Origin: Algicola sagamiensis DSM 14643
GTDB lineage: Bacteria; Pseudomonadota; Gammaproteobacteria; Enterobacterales; Alteromonadaceae
DNA: 64,000 nt
Direction: 5' to 3'
Assembly: GCF_000374485.1 (NCBI RefSeq)
Contig: NZ_KB894496.1
Coordinates: forward strand, 124,001 to 188,000
The notes under the pieces were generated by a model. It searched no databases, was not told where the DNA came from, and was given only the letters and a program-made list of their open reading frames with translations. Shown here one piece after another: positions 27,259 to 36,624 of this stretch. The first letter of the stretch is position 1; every line of letters starts with the position of its first letter. The position numbers and the translations under genes are program-made.

Positions 27259-27290
27259 AAGTAAGAAGCACAAATTTGTGCTTCTTACTT
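27259..27290. terminator. Perfect 32-bp palindrome, bidirectional terminator
   Basis: Positions 27259-27274 are exactly complementary to 27275-27290, giving a stem of up to 14-16 bp. It lies between the porin gene and the convergent NADAR-RibA gene, so it can end both transcripts. The flanking T-run is short. Confidence 0.7.
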
Positions 27291-27350
27291 GAACCATACA
27301 TGACCACAAAATACCTAGTTTTGGCGACCAGTTATCTGCAAAAACCGTAA

Positions 27351-28418
27351 CTACTCTGCTTTTTTAAGATTCATATGGCTTTTATCAAACATATGCCCCA
27401 GTTTCGCAGCTTTGGTATTGATATAGTGGGCATTGTGCTCATTATATCCTTCTTGTAGCTTAACCCGTTCCACAACATTGATCCCGACATCCGTTAATGC
27501 TTTTACTTTGCGTGGATTATTGGTCATCAACTTCACCTCACTGACACCAAGAAAACTGAGCATTCCACGACAAAAAGTATAATCACGCATATCTGCTTCA
27601 AACCCAAGTTGCTCATTTGCTTCGACGGTATCAGCACCGCCATCTTGCAGACGGTACGCTCGAATTTTGTTCAGCAACCCGATGCCACGACCTTCTTGTC
27701 TTAAGTAAAGTAAGATGCCACTTCCATTTTCGACAATGTTTTCCAATGCCTTGGAAAGCTGAAATCCACAGTCACAGCGTGCACTGAATAGTGCATCACC
27801 TGTTAAACACTCGGAATGAAGGCGGATCAGAACAGGCTCCCCAATTTTTGGCTTGCCATAACAAAGCGCGACATGATCTTTCCCAGTTTTTGGATCCAGA
27901 AAGCCATACATGATGAATGTACCATATTGAGTTGGGAGTTTTGCGTGATCCACATAATGGATCAAATCAAAAGGTTCCTGTTGGGAAAAGTGTTCCCGGA
28001 CTTCCATGAGTATTTTACCGAGTTCATTTCGCCCAGTACCATCGCCACCATCTCCCCAGAAGCCATCACTTTTGGAATGTTCTTTAATGGGCTTATCGCC
28101 AGTGCTGACAAGTAAGTGAATCAGGCTCGGATACTGCCTAAATTTTTCATAGACAATATACTTCATCACATCACAACGGATAAACAACCAATCAGAGCGC
28201 ACTTGATTTGCATAGTTTCGGCTAAGCTCGAACGCTTTTTCAGGCGTTTCGGCACGCATAATTTCTTCCTGGATTTCCGGGTCCATAAATTTCTGCGCTT
28301 GGTAGTAGTGTTCACTGGTCGGCCAAGTGTTGTCGCCGAGTACAATTGGGTGCGATGAGAAATTTGATAAGTAACCATTTTCATGATCCGGTTCATAAAA
28401 CCAAACTTCACCATTCAT
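27351..28418 (-). CDS. ribA: NADAR domain fused to GTP cyclohydrolase II
   Basis: A 355-residue fusion. Residues 1-150 form a NADAR (YbiA/COG3236) domain with SNFSSHP, the catalytic-type Glu36 in [11 protein letters not shown] and [18 protein letters not shown] at 118-135. Residues 155-355 are GTP cyclohydrolase II, with zinc ligands Cys204, Cys215 and Cys217, [11 protein letters not shown] and the NNPRKV loop. RibA makes the first riboflavin precursor from GTP. NADAR proteins of this type cleave the N-glycosidic bond of the unstable early intermediates, which was shown for plant and Vibrio vulnificus homologues as damage control. The ATG has AAGGAG upstream. No FMN riboswitch was recognised in the leader. 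Confidence 0.92.
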   Translation of the reverse strand: MNGEVWFYEPDHENGYLSNFSSHPIVLGDNTWPTSEHYYQAQKFMDPEIQEEIMRAETPEKAFELSRNYANQVRSDWLFIRCDVMKYIVYEKFRQYPSLIHLLVSTGDKPIKEHSKSDGFWGDGGDGTGRNELGKILMEVREHFSQQEPFDLIHYVDHAKLPTQYGTFIMYGFLDPKTGKDHVALCYGKPKIGEPVLIRLHSECLTGDALFSARCDCGFQLSKALENIVENGSGILLYLRQEGRGIGLLNKIRAYRLQDGGADTVEANEQLGFEADMRDYTFCRGMLSFLGVSEVKLMTNNPRKVKALTDVGINVVERVKLQEGYNEHNAHYINTKAAKLGHMFDKSHMNLKKAE

Positions 28419-28845
28419 GCGATACTCCTTGAATTTAGGCTCTTTGACAAAGTGTGTTTAAGTACCAAAAGAGACTACGTACTTAATGAATACTAGTACA
28501 CAAAACTGAAACTAATTCTTTGGTTTTAGTTTCAGCTAGTAAAGAAGTTGATATGAATCATATTTTTTATTTAAAAATTTAGTGAACTATCAGAACAAAT
28601 ACTCATCTTAAGAAAATTGTCTTATATGCATATTTTGAGAAGTTAAAAACGCTATTCTTGCGAATTGCACTTAATGATTTGAATTTTCAATGAAAGCGCT
28701 CCAAAATAGTGTTTGGCGTGATCCTTTGTTCCAGATCTATCTATTCGGGGTGTTTTTCATCCTATCCTGCATTCTGCGAACACTCTTTTCTTTTAAAAAA
28801 TGAATAAATGGCTGAAGTGAGTCGGCCGGTTGAAGGGGTTTTTTC
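28419..28845. other. Intergenic region with several inverted repeats
   Basis: About 430 bases between two divergently transcribed genes (the NADAR-RibA gene on the minus strand and an AsmA-like gene on the plus strand). Two perfect inverted repeats are present: an 8-bp dyad (28458-28465 with 28479-28486) and a 10-bp stem (28506-28515 with 28526-28535). TACTAGTA at 28491-28498 is self-complementary. The first dyad lies 40 bases before the RibA start. No FMN-riboswitch features were recognised, and no coding frame. Confidence 0.55.
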
Positions 28846-30531
28846 ATGGTGAAATGGTTGATACGTATTTTACTTGGGCTTGTGATTATTGTGGTTGCAG
28901 CATATTTTCTTTTTGCAGATACCTTATTAAAGAAAGGAACAATCACCGCACTGGAGCAACAAACAGGGGCAGAGGTCAATATTGATAGTGCGAGTTTATC
29001 TCTTTTTCCCTTTGGTGTGCAATATCAAGGAATTGCGCTGACTGATCCGGGAAAACCATCGCATAACCAAGTCCAGCTTCGTCAGGCACAAGCAGATGTT
29101 GAATTGCTCGCTGCAATCAAAGGCAGTTATATTATCGATAATCTGAAGGCAACAGGGATTGCATTTGATAAACCCAGAGGTACCCCAGGAAAAGTGTTTC
29201 GTGCACCTCAGAAAATTGAGGAGTCATCTACATCACAAATGTCTCTCGATGATTTACAACTCAGTGCAGAGGCTCTGCTAGAAAAGGCTGATTTGCAAAC
29301 TCCGAAGGCTGCGGAAAACTTTAAGAAAATCTACGAAGCAGAAAAACAAAAGCTGGAATCACTCAAGGACAATTTACCAGATGAAGCCAAGCTGAAGCAG
29401 TATGAGAAAGAACTCAACCAGATCCTCAAAGGAAAAGTAAAATCCATTTCGGACTTTAAAGAAAGAGAAAAGAAGCTCAATGCACTGAAAGATAAAGTCA
29501 AGAATGATAAAGCATTGATCAGTCGTTTGAAAAAGCAAATTAAAGAGAGTAAAAAAGCGATCCAAGATAGCTATCAAGTCCTGAAAGACGCACCAAAACA
29601 GGACTGGGATAAAATCGAACCGCTGATTCCGACCAACCAAGATAATATTGCGAATCTGGCAAGTGCCTTCGTTGGCGAAAAATTCCGACCTTATATTGTC
29701 CAAGCGCTTCAACTCATCCAAGGGTTTTCTTCGAAAGGAGCGACAGAGCCTGGATCGGAGGCAAGCACAGCAAGTGCAAAGCCTGCAATCGGCTACTGGC
29801 TTAAAAAGGGTGAAATCTCAGGCGAAGTTGCTGGTGGGCAAGTGCAAATTACGCTCTCTGATATTACTGATGCGCATGCCGTCATCGGAAAGGACAGTCA
29901 GATCACCTGGTTAGGGGATAAACTGGCGGGTTCTGCAAAGAGTCAGGCTGCGTTTAACTGGAGTCAGAAAAATATTTTTAAAGGCAAAATGCAGTATGCA
30001 CTAGAATCACTCGACTTATCCAAGCTTGCGCAGAACACAACGGATAAATTAGCACTGACAGATGGGATCCTTTCATTTGATGGAAAAGGAACCATTGAAG
30101 GGGAACAGCTTCAACAAGATATTTCTGCATCAGTCCAAGGACCAAAAATCAAGAGTGACTCCAGTGGGCAGTTGTTACAATCGTTGGTGAAGACAGTCAA
30201 TCAACAAGAAAAAGCAGATTTCGATTTAGGTATTACAGGTGTGTTGCAATCCCCGCAACTAGAGGTGAAATCTGGTCTGGATAAAGTTTTACAAGGTACA
30301 TTATCGAGCATGTTGTCGCAAAATGTTGCGCAGGTAAAGGGCGATGTGATGGCGCGCCTCAATCAACAAGTATTGCCGCATGAAAAAGGACTAGAGTCAG
30401 AGGTTGGCTCTCTCGATAATTTAGAAAAGCAAATCTCAAAGTCCGACTCTCAACTCTCTGAGCTCATGAAGAAAAAGCTTGAATCTCCAAAGCAAAAGCT
30501 CAAAGATAAATTGAAGAGCTTATTCGGCTAA
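28846..30531 (+). CDS. TIGR03545-like AsmA-type protein with coiled coil
   Basis: A 561-residue protein with one N-terminal membrane anchor (about 5-26), a lipid-transport-like AsmA start (GAEVNIDSASLSLFPFGVQYQGIALTD), and a long charged coiled-coil region at about 140-250 (repeats of K-E-L-K and KKLNALKDKVKN). Late residues again look AsmA-like (GKMQYALESLDLS, DGILSFDGKGTIEG). It resembles the conserved TIGR03545 family of Shewanella and Vibrio, of unknown role. A bridge-type or envelope role is a guess. It starts at ATG 28846 after a GGGG-rich sequence and ends 14 bases before the aldo/keto reductase gene. Confidence 0.75.
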   Translation: MVKWLIRILLGLVIIVVAAYFLFADTLLKKGTITALEQQTGAEVNIDSASLSLFPFGVQYQGIALTDPGKPSHNQVQLRQAQADVELLAAIKGSYIIDNLKATGIAFDKPRGTPGKVFRAPQKIEESSTSQMSLDDLQLSAEALLEKADLQTPKAAENFKKIYEAEKQKLESLKDNLPDEAKLKQYEKELNQILKGKVKSISDFKEREKKLNALKDKVKNDKALISRLKKQIKESKKAIQDSYQVLKDAPKQDWDKIEPLIPTNQDNIANLASAFVGEKFRPYIVQALQLIQGFSSKGATEPGSEASTASAKPAIGYWLKKGEISGEVAGGQVQITLSDITDAHAVIGKDSQITWLGDKLAGSAKSQAAFNWSQKNIFKGKMQYALESLDLSKLAQNTTDKLALTDGILSFDGKGTIEGEQLQQDISASVQGPKIKSDSSGQLLQSLVKTVNQQEKADFDLGITGVLQSPQLEVKSGLDKVLQGTLSSMLSQNVAQVKGDVMARLNQQVLPHEKGLESEVGSLDNLEKQISKSDSQLSELMKKKLESPKQKLKDKLKSLFG

Positions 30532-30545
30532 AAAGGAGATAGAAA

Positions 30546-31586
30546 GTGAAATATAAAAAAATCCCGCATACGTCTTTAGAAGTCAGCCGTATCTGTCTAG
30601 GAACGATGACTTTTGGGGAACAAAACACGGAAGCAGACGCGCACCAACAGTTAGACTATGCGCTGGAGCGGGGCGTCAATTTCATTGATACGGCGGAAAT
30701 GTACCCAGTTCCACCAAGTCCAGAAACACAAGGAAGAACGGAAGCGTATATTGGAAGTTGGCTGAAAAATCCCAGCAAAAGAGAGAAAATGATCCTTGCG
30801 ACAAAGGTTGCGGGGCCTGATGGTTCTGGCGTTGGATATATTCGTCCGGAGATGCGCTATGACCGCAGAAATATCCAACAAGCCGTTGATGCCAGTTTAG
30901 AGCGTTTACAAACGGATTATATTGATTTATATCAGATTCATTGGCCACATCGAAGTTCGAATTATTTTGGAAAGTTGAGCTACCCTTATGAAGAGGATCT
31001 CGCACCAACTCCGATTTTAGAGACACTTGAAGCATTGGCGGAACAACAAAAAGCGGGCAAAATTCGTTATATTGGCGTATCAAACGAAACGGCATGGGGT
31101 GTGATGACATACTTACGTTATGCTGAACGCCATGAATTGCCACGGGTGGTGACGATCCAAAACCCGTACAGTTTGTTAAATCGTGTTTATGAAGTTTCTT
31201 TGGCTGAAGTTGCTCACCGCGAAGGGGTTGAGCTTTTAGCGTATTCGCCATTAGCATTTGGGACTTTAAGTGGTAAGTACTTAAATGGAGCCAGACCGGA
31301 TAATGCTCGATTGACCTTATATGGACGATTTAGTCGCTATTTGGGGGAGAAGGCACAATCGGCCACAGAGGCTTATGTAAACCTTGCAAAGAATGCAGAT
31401 TTGGATCCTGCTCAAATGGCGCTAGCTTTTGTCAATATGCAACCCTTTTTGGCGAGCAATATTATCGGTGCGACGACAATGGCGCAGCTCAAAACAGATA
31501 TTGATTCAGTTGATCTGACCCTGAGTCAGGATGTTTTGGACGAAATCGATCGGATCCATAAGCTGTATACGTTCCCAAGTCCTTAA
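30546..31586 (+). CDS. tas: Tas-like NADP(H)-dependent aldo/keto reductase
   Basis: A 346-residue aldo/keto reductase, the same length as E. coli Tas. The catalytic tetrad is visible: the FIDTAEMY motif supplies Asp and Tyr, a lysine lies in LATKVAG, and His in YQIHWPHR. The C-terminal IIGATTMAQLKTDID segment binds the cofactor. The start is GTG at 30546, preceded by AAGGAG at 30532-30537. Substrate and role are unknown, as for other Tas proteins. It is probably cotranscribed with the upstream AsmA-like gene. Confidence 0.88.
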   Translation: MKYKKIPHTSLEVSRICLGTMTFGEQNTEADAHQQLDYALERGVNFIDTAEMYPVPPSPETQGRTEAYIGSWLKNPSKREKMILATKVAGPDGSGVGYIRPEMRYDRRNIQQAVDASLERLQTDYIDLYQIHWPHRSSNYFGKLSYPYEEDLAPTPILETLEALAEQQKAGKIRYIGVSNETAWGVMTYLRYAERHELPRVVTIQNPYSLLNRVYEVSLAEVAHREGVELLAYSPLAFGTLSGKYLNGARPDNARLTLYGRFSRYLGEKAQSATEAYVNLAKNADLDPAQMALAFVNMQPFLASNIIGATTMAQLKTDIDSVDLTLSQDVLDEIDRIHKLYTFPSP

Positions 31587-31611
31587 ACAAAGAAAACCAA
31601 AAGGTGGGCAT

Positions 31612-32169
31612 GTGTTTCAGACAATCATGAAAACGCTAGGATTCCCTGTGATCGTCATCAGTTTTGTCACTGGGTGCATGTCAACATCAAACGACTATGA
31701 AGGTGAGGCGCTTATGCAGCCTCAACCTCTGCCAGAAGGTCCATGGCGCGCAAAGCAAGATCAAAATGAACATGTGCGTACCACCATTTGGCATAACCCA
31801 GATACCGGCGATCGATTGGTGACGACGATTATGCCGTTACTCACGAAGATTTCCATCGAAAAGTTTAAACGCCGCGATTTATCTGTTGCCAGAGGTGCTT
31901 GTGAACAAATGACGGAACGGCTCTTTGAAGCTTCAACCCCCATCCCTTACGAAGAAGAGACCTGGCTCCTTGAGTGTGATAGTGCTGGACAACGAAAGTT
32001 AACAGTGCTCCACAAACTCCTCGAAGGAGAAGATGCTGTGTATTGGCTCAAGCGTATCTGGAAAGAGAAAACACCAAGCGAAGACTCAGTGAATATTTGG
32101 GTAAAATATTTTCAACAGGTTCGTGTTTGCGATAATACTGCACGAAATGTAAAACGTCATTGTAATTAG
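31612..32169 (+). CDS. Predicted lipoprotein of unknown function
   Basis: About 185 residues with a lipobox (ISFVTGC, Cys at about residue 22) after a short hydrophobic signal, so it should be anchored in the envelope. The remainder is soluble and conserved-looking, with several cysteines (ARGACEQM, LECDSAG, RVCDNTA, RHCN). The GTG at 31612 has AAGGTG at 31601-31606; an ATG at 31627 in the same frame is the alternative and also keeps the lipobox. It follows tas by 25 bases and ends at a strong terminator whose stem begins in its stop codon. Confidence 0.75.
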   Translation: MFQTIMKTLGFPVIVISFVTGCMSTSNDYEGEALMQPQPLPEGPWRAKQDQNEHVRTTIWHNPDTGDRLVTTIMPLLTKISIEKFKRRDLSVARGACEQMTERLFEASTPIPYEEETWLLECDSAGQRKLTVLHKLLEGEDAVYWLKRIWKEKTPSEDSVNIWVKYFQQVRVCDNTARNVKRHCN

Positions 32170-32198
32170 GGGCTGATAAACGCGTTATCAGCCCCTTT
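32169..32198. terminator. Bidirectional terminator, 11-bp stem
   Basis: GGGGCTGATAA (32169-32179) is exactly complementary to 32185-32195, with a five-base loop and a following TTT. It lies between the lipoprotein gene and the convergent porin gene. Confidence 0.8.
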
Positions 32199-32201
32199 CA
32201 T

Positions 32202-33386
32202 TTATAAAGCAAATTGTGCTCTCAATGCTAGTGTTTTTGTTTCATCGTTCGCAATTGCTGCGTGCTCGTTCGAGTCTGCTTTCGATAAATTCACACTGAA
32301 CTTAATGGACTTGTTTACATACCAGTTCATCCCTAAAGTGAACTTTTTCATAGTGCCTGCAAGAAGGTGTTCGTCATCTAAGTCGAGGTGATCATAACGG
32401 AAGGCGAGCTCTAAAGCGCCATTGCCACCATGTCCCACAGCGTGATTTGGCTTCAGTTTCTGGTAGGTATACTTCCCGAAGTGAAACGGTCGACTTTCTC
32501 CGGTTAGCATCCAGGCAGTCGCAACATAATAACCTTTAAGCTTCAAATCATCTTTTTTGTTCACTTCGACATTGTTGGTCATATATTCGGCTTGGATCAA
32601 GAATTGGTCCATTTTCCACAATGTATCAATACCGAGCAGGATCGCATTATCGATATCCTTAATTGCACCAGAATTAAGCGTCGGTTTTGTTGTTGTGGCT
32701 GTTTCATGTTTACTTTTAAAGCTCAGCGCATTAGTTTCCGCATCCGGTGTACGATAGCTCATGCTGGCACCAAGGTGAAAATGTGAGTCTCCTTGATTCA
32801 TAAACCGATAACTCGTATGCAGGTCAACGGATTTTCCTTCTTCATCAGCACGTGATTTATTATTATTTTCACCAAAAAAGCCTAAATCAACTCGAAAATC
32901 CTGGTGTTGATACTTCACACCAGCCCCAATTGAACGCCTTGGGGTGATCGCTGTTAATAGGGGCAGCTCCATAAATGTCCAGTTGGGAGCGCCTGTTTGC
33001 CACTCAAGCCCAATAGGCTCCTTATATTGGCCAACTTTTAGCTTTGTAGATGGTGATACTTTGTAAGTCAGAAAAACATCTTGAATCTCTTGTTTTGCAT
33101 TGTTGCCGAACTCATAGATAAACTTGTATCCCCACTTCTTATCAATCTTTCCTTTGATACCTAATCTAGCTCTTCTCAGGCTTGTTCCATTGGGATGATC
33201 AAACTTTTCATCATCATGATATGCTCCCTCTATCTGAGAAAAACCAATAATTTTCGCTTTAAAACGCCCATCTTTGGTCGTGAAGGTTGGACCCGGTGTG
33301 AGCTTGACGTCAACATTGTTGTCAGCAATAGCCGGGCTACTGACCAATGCGATTGCTATTGATAATGGGAGTAGCTTGTATGGCAT
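32202..33386 (-). CDS. Phosphate-selective porin O/P family protein
   Basis: About 394 residues with a signal peptide (MPYKLLPLSIAIALVSSPAIA) and a beta-barrel of the OprP/OprO type: FKAKIIGFSQIEGAYH, the family-typical RRARLGIKGKIDKKWGYKF, KVGQYKEPIGLEW, LGFFGENNNKSR, and a closing strand ending RAQFAL. It probably carries phosphate, pyrophosphate or a similar anion across the outer membrane, but specificity is uncertain in this family. Met12 (33386) is used here; an upstream ATG at 33419 would lengthen the N-region. No Pho box was recognised. Confidence 0.82.
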   Translation of the reverse strand: MPYKLLPLSIAIALVSSPAIADNNVDVKLTPGPTFTTKDGRFKAKIIGFSQIEGAYHDDEKFDHPNGTSLRRARLGIKGKIDKKWGYKFIYEFGNNAKQEIQDVFLTYKVSPSTKLKVGQYKEPIGLEWQTGAPNWTFMELPLLTAITPRRSIGAGVKYQHQDFRVDLGFFGENNNKSRADEEGKSVDLHTSYRFMNQGDSHFHLGASMSYRTPDAETNALSFKSKHETATTTKPTLNSGAIKDIDNAILLGIDTLWKMDQFLIQAEYMTNNVEVNKKDDLKLKGYYVATAWMLTGESRPFHFGKYTYQKLKPNHAVGHGGNGALELAFRYDHLDLDDEHLLAGTMKKFTLGMNWYVNKSIKFSVNLSKADSNEHAAIANDETKTLALRAQFAL

Positions 33387-33561
33387 GTTCAATGATTTAC
33401 TAGGGTATGGATAGCGCATGATTGTTATCTTTTTTATTCAAGTGATCCCAACTATAGAAGGCATTTGGGGCATCTCAAGTAAATTGCTCAATGAACAAGT
33501 AATTTATTCCGCTTTCCACATCAATTCGAGTCTTATGATATTCAATTCTTACGATATTCAA

Positions 33562-36500
33562 CTAGGGTGTGATAAGTTGAATATGACTGCCTTGCCTTGC
33601 GTGTTGAACTTCAACTCTGTGGTGCATTTGCTCTTTGAGTTCGGACACATGAGAAATAATACCAATCATCCGGCCTGTTGATTGGAGGTCAATGAGTGTT
33701 TGAATTGCCAATTGCAGCGCTTCACTATCTAAACTTCCAAAGCCTTCATCGATAAACAAGGCATCGAGTTGTATTCCGCCTGCATACGATTGCACAACAT
33801 CAGACAAACCAAGCGCGAGAGACAATGCAGCCATAAAAGACTCACCGCCAGAAAGCGTTGCAACCGCACGCTGTTTTCCGGTGTAGACATCATCCACTTC
33901 TAATTCTAACCCTGAGGCCTTGTTTCCTTTACTTTTGTCTGTTTTGCGGATCAACTGATATCGACCATGACTCATGTGTTTTAAACGGATGGAAGCTTGT
34001 TGCAACACATCATCCAAAATGGCACTGAGGACAAACCGTTGCAGACTGACTTTTTGGCCAGCGACACCATTTGCAATGTCACTGAGGGTCCCATAAATCG
34101 CATATTCTGCATCAAGCTTGGTATGCTTTTTCTTCAATTCATTGAGGTGGTGTTGCACTTGCTCTAACTGGTGTAAACGGGCGTCAACTTGCTCCCAGTT
34201 TTGTTGGGCTTTGAGTAATATCGCCTCTTGCTCAGCAAGGTTTGTTTCAAAAATAGCAATATCTGGTTTGGGGATACTCTTTAATCCTTCAGTGAGTGAG
34301 TTAACAGCCCCTTGAAGGTTTTGACAAACTTGTTTGTAGTTATCAACTTTTGATTGGAGGGTCTCCTGATTGATGAAATCTTTCTCTGCTGTGAAAAACT
34401 CCACTTCGTCATTGAAAGGAGAGTTCACTAATGCACTTTGCCAGTCTGCTTGGCACTGGTTCAGGCGCTTGGCCGTTTTCTTGGAATTCTCAACGGTCAA
34501 CGCGAGATTCGCTTTATGCTTTTCGACACAGATTTCTGCTTGTTGCTGGGCATGGTTTGCTTGCTCCAGCGTTGTTTTGTAATGTTTAATTTGCTGCTCT
34601 AGTTGAGAAACATGCTGTGTGAACTGCACTTTGTTCTGGTATTGCTCTGGTAGTTGTTTACGCAGCGTGGTGACTTCAGATGACAGCTTATAGTGTAAGA
34701 TTTTGTACTGTTCCAGTTGTTGTTTTCTTGCTTCTACTTGCTGTGTCGTGGTGTCTATGTGCTGCTGATTTGTCAATAGCTGGCGACATAAACTGTCCTT
34801 GGTATCACCTTGCAATTGAAGCTGTTGGATTTTTTCTGTGATCTGCTGCTTTTCTTGCGCCAATGTCTCAATGGACGGTGTTTCACTTTCTCCACATTGA
34901 GATAAGCGTCTCTCAATATCTTGCTGAAAGTGGCTGTCTTGCGACTCGAGTGATTTCAGTGCTATCAGGCTTTGCCGCTCTGCTTCTTCATAGGCCTTTA
35001 AGGTTTCTCGTGCTGCATCGACCTGACTCTTTGTCGTGAACGTATGTTGATTTCTTTGTGCCGGCTCAGGGTGGACGTTGCTGCCACAAACGGGGCAGGG
35101 GAGATCGTCTTCTAACTGTTCGGCAAGTAGGGCAGCCTGGCTTTGATGCCAGTTCATTTCTGTTTGTTTACAATGGCGGGATGCTTCTTCTATCGCCAAT
35201 TGTTGCTGGCGTAACTGTGCTGTCGCTTTTTGAATATTGTGCCGAGCGTCTTTCTGCTGTTGCCTGAGTTTTTCTAATTCTTTTTTTTGTTTGATATGAA
35301 CAACCAGTGCTTCAAGCTTGAGCGATTCACCGGGTAAGATAGCAATTGCATTCTCTGCCTCTATCAGTTGATCGTTGAAGCGCATTGCTTGCGATTGATA
35401 TGTATGAAGCGTTTCTTCCAGTTGTTGAACTTCTTTTTCGCTTTGGCCTAACTGTGTTTTATATTGCTGTTCTTGTTTGGCTTTTTCATCCAGATGTTCA
35501 GCTTGTTGCATCATGGATGTTGCCTGTATCAACTGTTTTTCAAGTTCTGGTAACTGATTGGCATTTATTTTTGCCTGTTCCAATTGACTGACTGTCGATG
35601 AAGCTTGTTGCATTGCTGCTTCAAGTTCCAATAAAAGCCCCTCGTATGATTGTTTTAAATGAAGGTTTTCCTGGTCAAGCTGGCGGATTTGTTGATATTT
35701 GGGCAGGAGCTGTAACGCACTTTGGATCTTCTCAAGCCTCATTTGCGTTTGTTGAATATGTCCGGCTTGTAACTGTTTTTGTTGTAAAGTTGTTTGATAC
35801 TCATCAAGCTGAGCATATTTTGATAAGGTGTGTTTCGCTTGCTCTAACCGAGAGGTTGATTGCTGAAAAGCGAAGAGTGCAGACGCTTTATGACGTTTGC
35901 TTATTTCATGTTCTGGCTTGAGTGCATTCAATGCGTCATTGAGCGCATTTTCATCGGGTAATGCAATGCTTTGTAGAATGCCTGACTGTTGATGATGATA
36001 AGTCTCAACCGCTTTTTTGATATCTGCGGCTTTGACTTTTAGAAGAGATTCAATTCTGGCATAAACTTGGGTCTGAAATAACTGACTGAATATTTTTTCT
36101 CGATCTTTGGAATCAGCCAGGAGTAATTCTCGGAATTTTCCTTGTGGGAGGACCATGACCTGACGAAATTGCGCAGCATCTAAGCCAATTAAGTTGCGGA
36201 TCTCCTGATTTGCTTCACTTACACTCTTTGCAACAATTAACGTTTTCTCCGTACCATCATCCTCGAGTTGCCAGAGTTGCGCTTTTGCACCGACCTGAGT
36301 TGTCCCTGTTCCACGAGATTTTGCTTTTTCTTGAATTGGAGAGCGTTTTATTTTGAAAAGGCGGCCAGCTATTTCAAATACCAGCGTGACTTCCGTCGTC
36401 ATCTTTGAGTTTGCCTGATCACATCGCATCTGCATGCCATCTCGCTCATTCCCGGTCGTTTGGCCATACAGCGCAAAGCAAATTGCATCAAGGATGGTGC

Positions 36501-36624
36501 TTTTACCCGCACCTGTCGCACCATTGATTAAAAATAGAGGGTGCTGTCCTAAACGGGTGAAATCAATAGCTTCTTGCTCAGGAAACGGGCCAAATGCTTG
36601 TAAAGATAGATGATAGGGCTTCAT
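33562..36624 (-). CDS. sbcC: Nuclease SbcCD subunit C
   Basis: A 1020-residue SMC-like ATPase, close in length to E. coli SbcC (1048). The Walker A is INGATGAGKSTILDAICFAL (about residues 33-52). Long Gln- and Lys-rich coiled coils on each side enclose the zinc hook CPVCGSN at about 503-509. The C-terminal signature is TLSGGESFMAALSLALGLSD, with the Walker B-type LDALFIDEGFGSLD. With SbcD it opens hairpins and processes palindromes and protein-blocked ends. The start overlaps the sbcD stop as ATGA (36621-36624). Confidence 0.96.
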   Translation of the reverse strand: MKPYHLSLQAFGPFPEQEAIDFTRLGQHPLFLINGATGAGKSTILDAICFALYGQTTGNERDGMQMRCDQANSKMTTEVTLVFEIAGRLFKIKRSPIQEKAKSRGTGTTQVGAKAQLWQLEDDGTEKTLIVAKSVSEANQEIRNLIGLDAAQFRQVMVLPQGKFRELLLADSKDREKIFSQLFQTQVYARIESLLKVKAADIKKAVETYHHQQSGILQSIALPDENALNDALNALKPEHEISKRHKASALFAFQQSTSRLEQAKHTLSKYAQLDEYQTTLQQKQLQAGHIQQTQMRLEKIQSALQLLPKYQQIRQLDQENLHLKQSYEGLLLELEAAMQQASSTVSQLEQAKINANQLPELEKQLIQATSMMQQAEHLDEKAKQEQQYKTQLGQSEKEVQQLEETLHTYQSQAMRFNDQLIEAENAIAILPGESLKLEALVVHIKQKKELEKLRQQQKDARHNIQKATAQLRQQQLAIEEASRHCKQTEMNWHQSQAALLAEQLEDDLPCPVCGSNVHPEPAQRNQHTFTTKSQVDAARETLKAYEEAERQSLIALKSLESQDSHFQQDIERRLSQCGESETPSIETLAQEKQQITEKIQQLQLQGDTKDSLCRQLLTNQQHIDTTTQQVEARKQQLEQYKILHYKLSSEVTTLRKQLPEQYQNKVQFTQHVSQLEQQIKHYKTTLEQANHAQQQAEICVEKHKANLALTVENSKKTAKRLNQCQADWQSALVNSPFNDEVEFFTAEKDFINQETLQSKVDNYKQVCQNLQGAVNSLTEGLKSIPKPDIAIFETNLAEQEAILLKAQQNWEQVDARLHQLEQVQHHLNELKKKHTKLDAEYAIYGTLSDIANGVAGQKVSLQRFVLSAILDDVLQQASIRLKHMSHGRYQLIRKTDKSKGNKASGLELEVDDVYTGKQRAVATLSGGESFMAALSLALGLSDVVQSYAGGIQLDALFIDEGFGSLDSEALQLAIQTLIDLQSTGRMIGIISHVSELKEQMHHRVEVQHARQGSHIQLITP

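Noticed and set aside
28419-28845. FMN riboswitch upstream of the RibA fusion gene
   Set aside because: The conserved RFN element segments (such as AGGGAC and GGGTGAAATTCC-like parts) were not found by eye.
33420-33561. Pho box before the porin O/P gene
   Set aside because: No pair of CTGTCAT-like direct repeats was seen.
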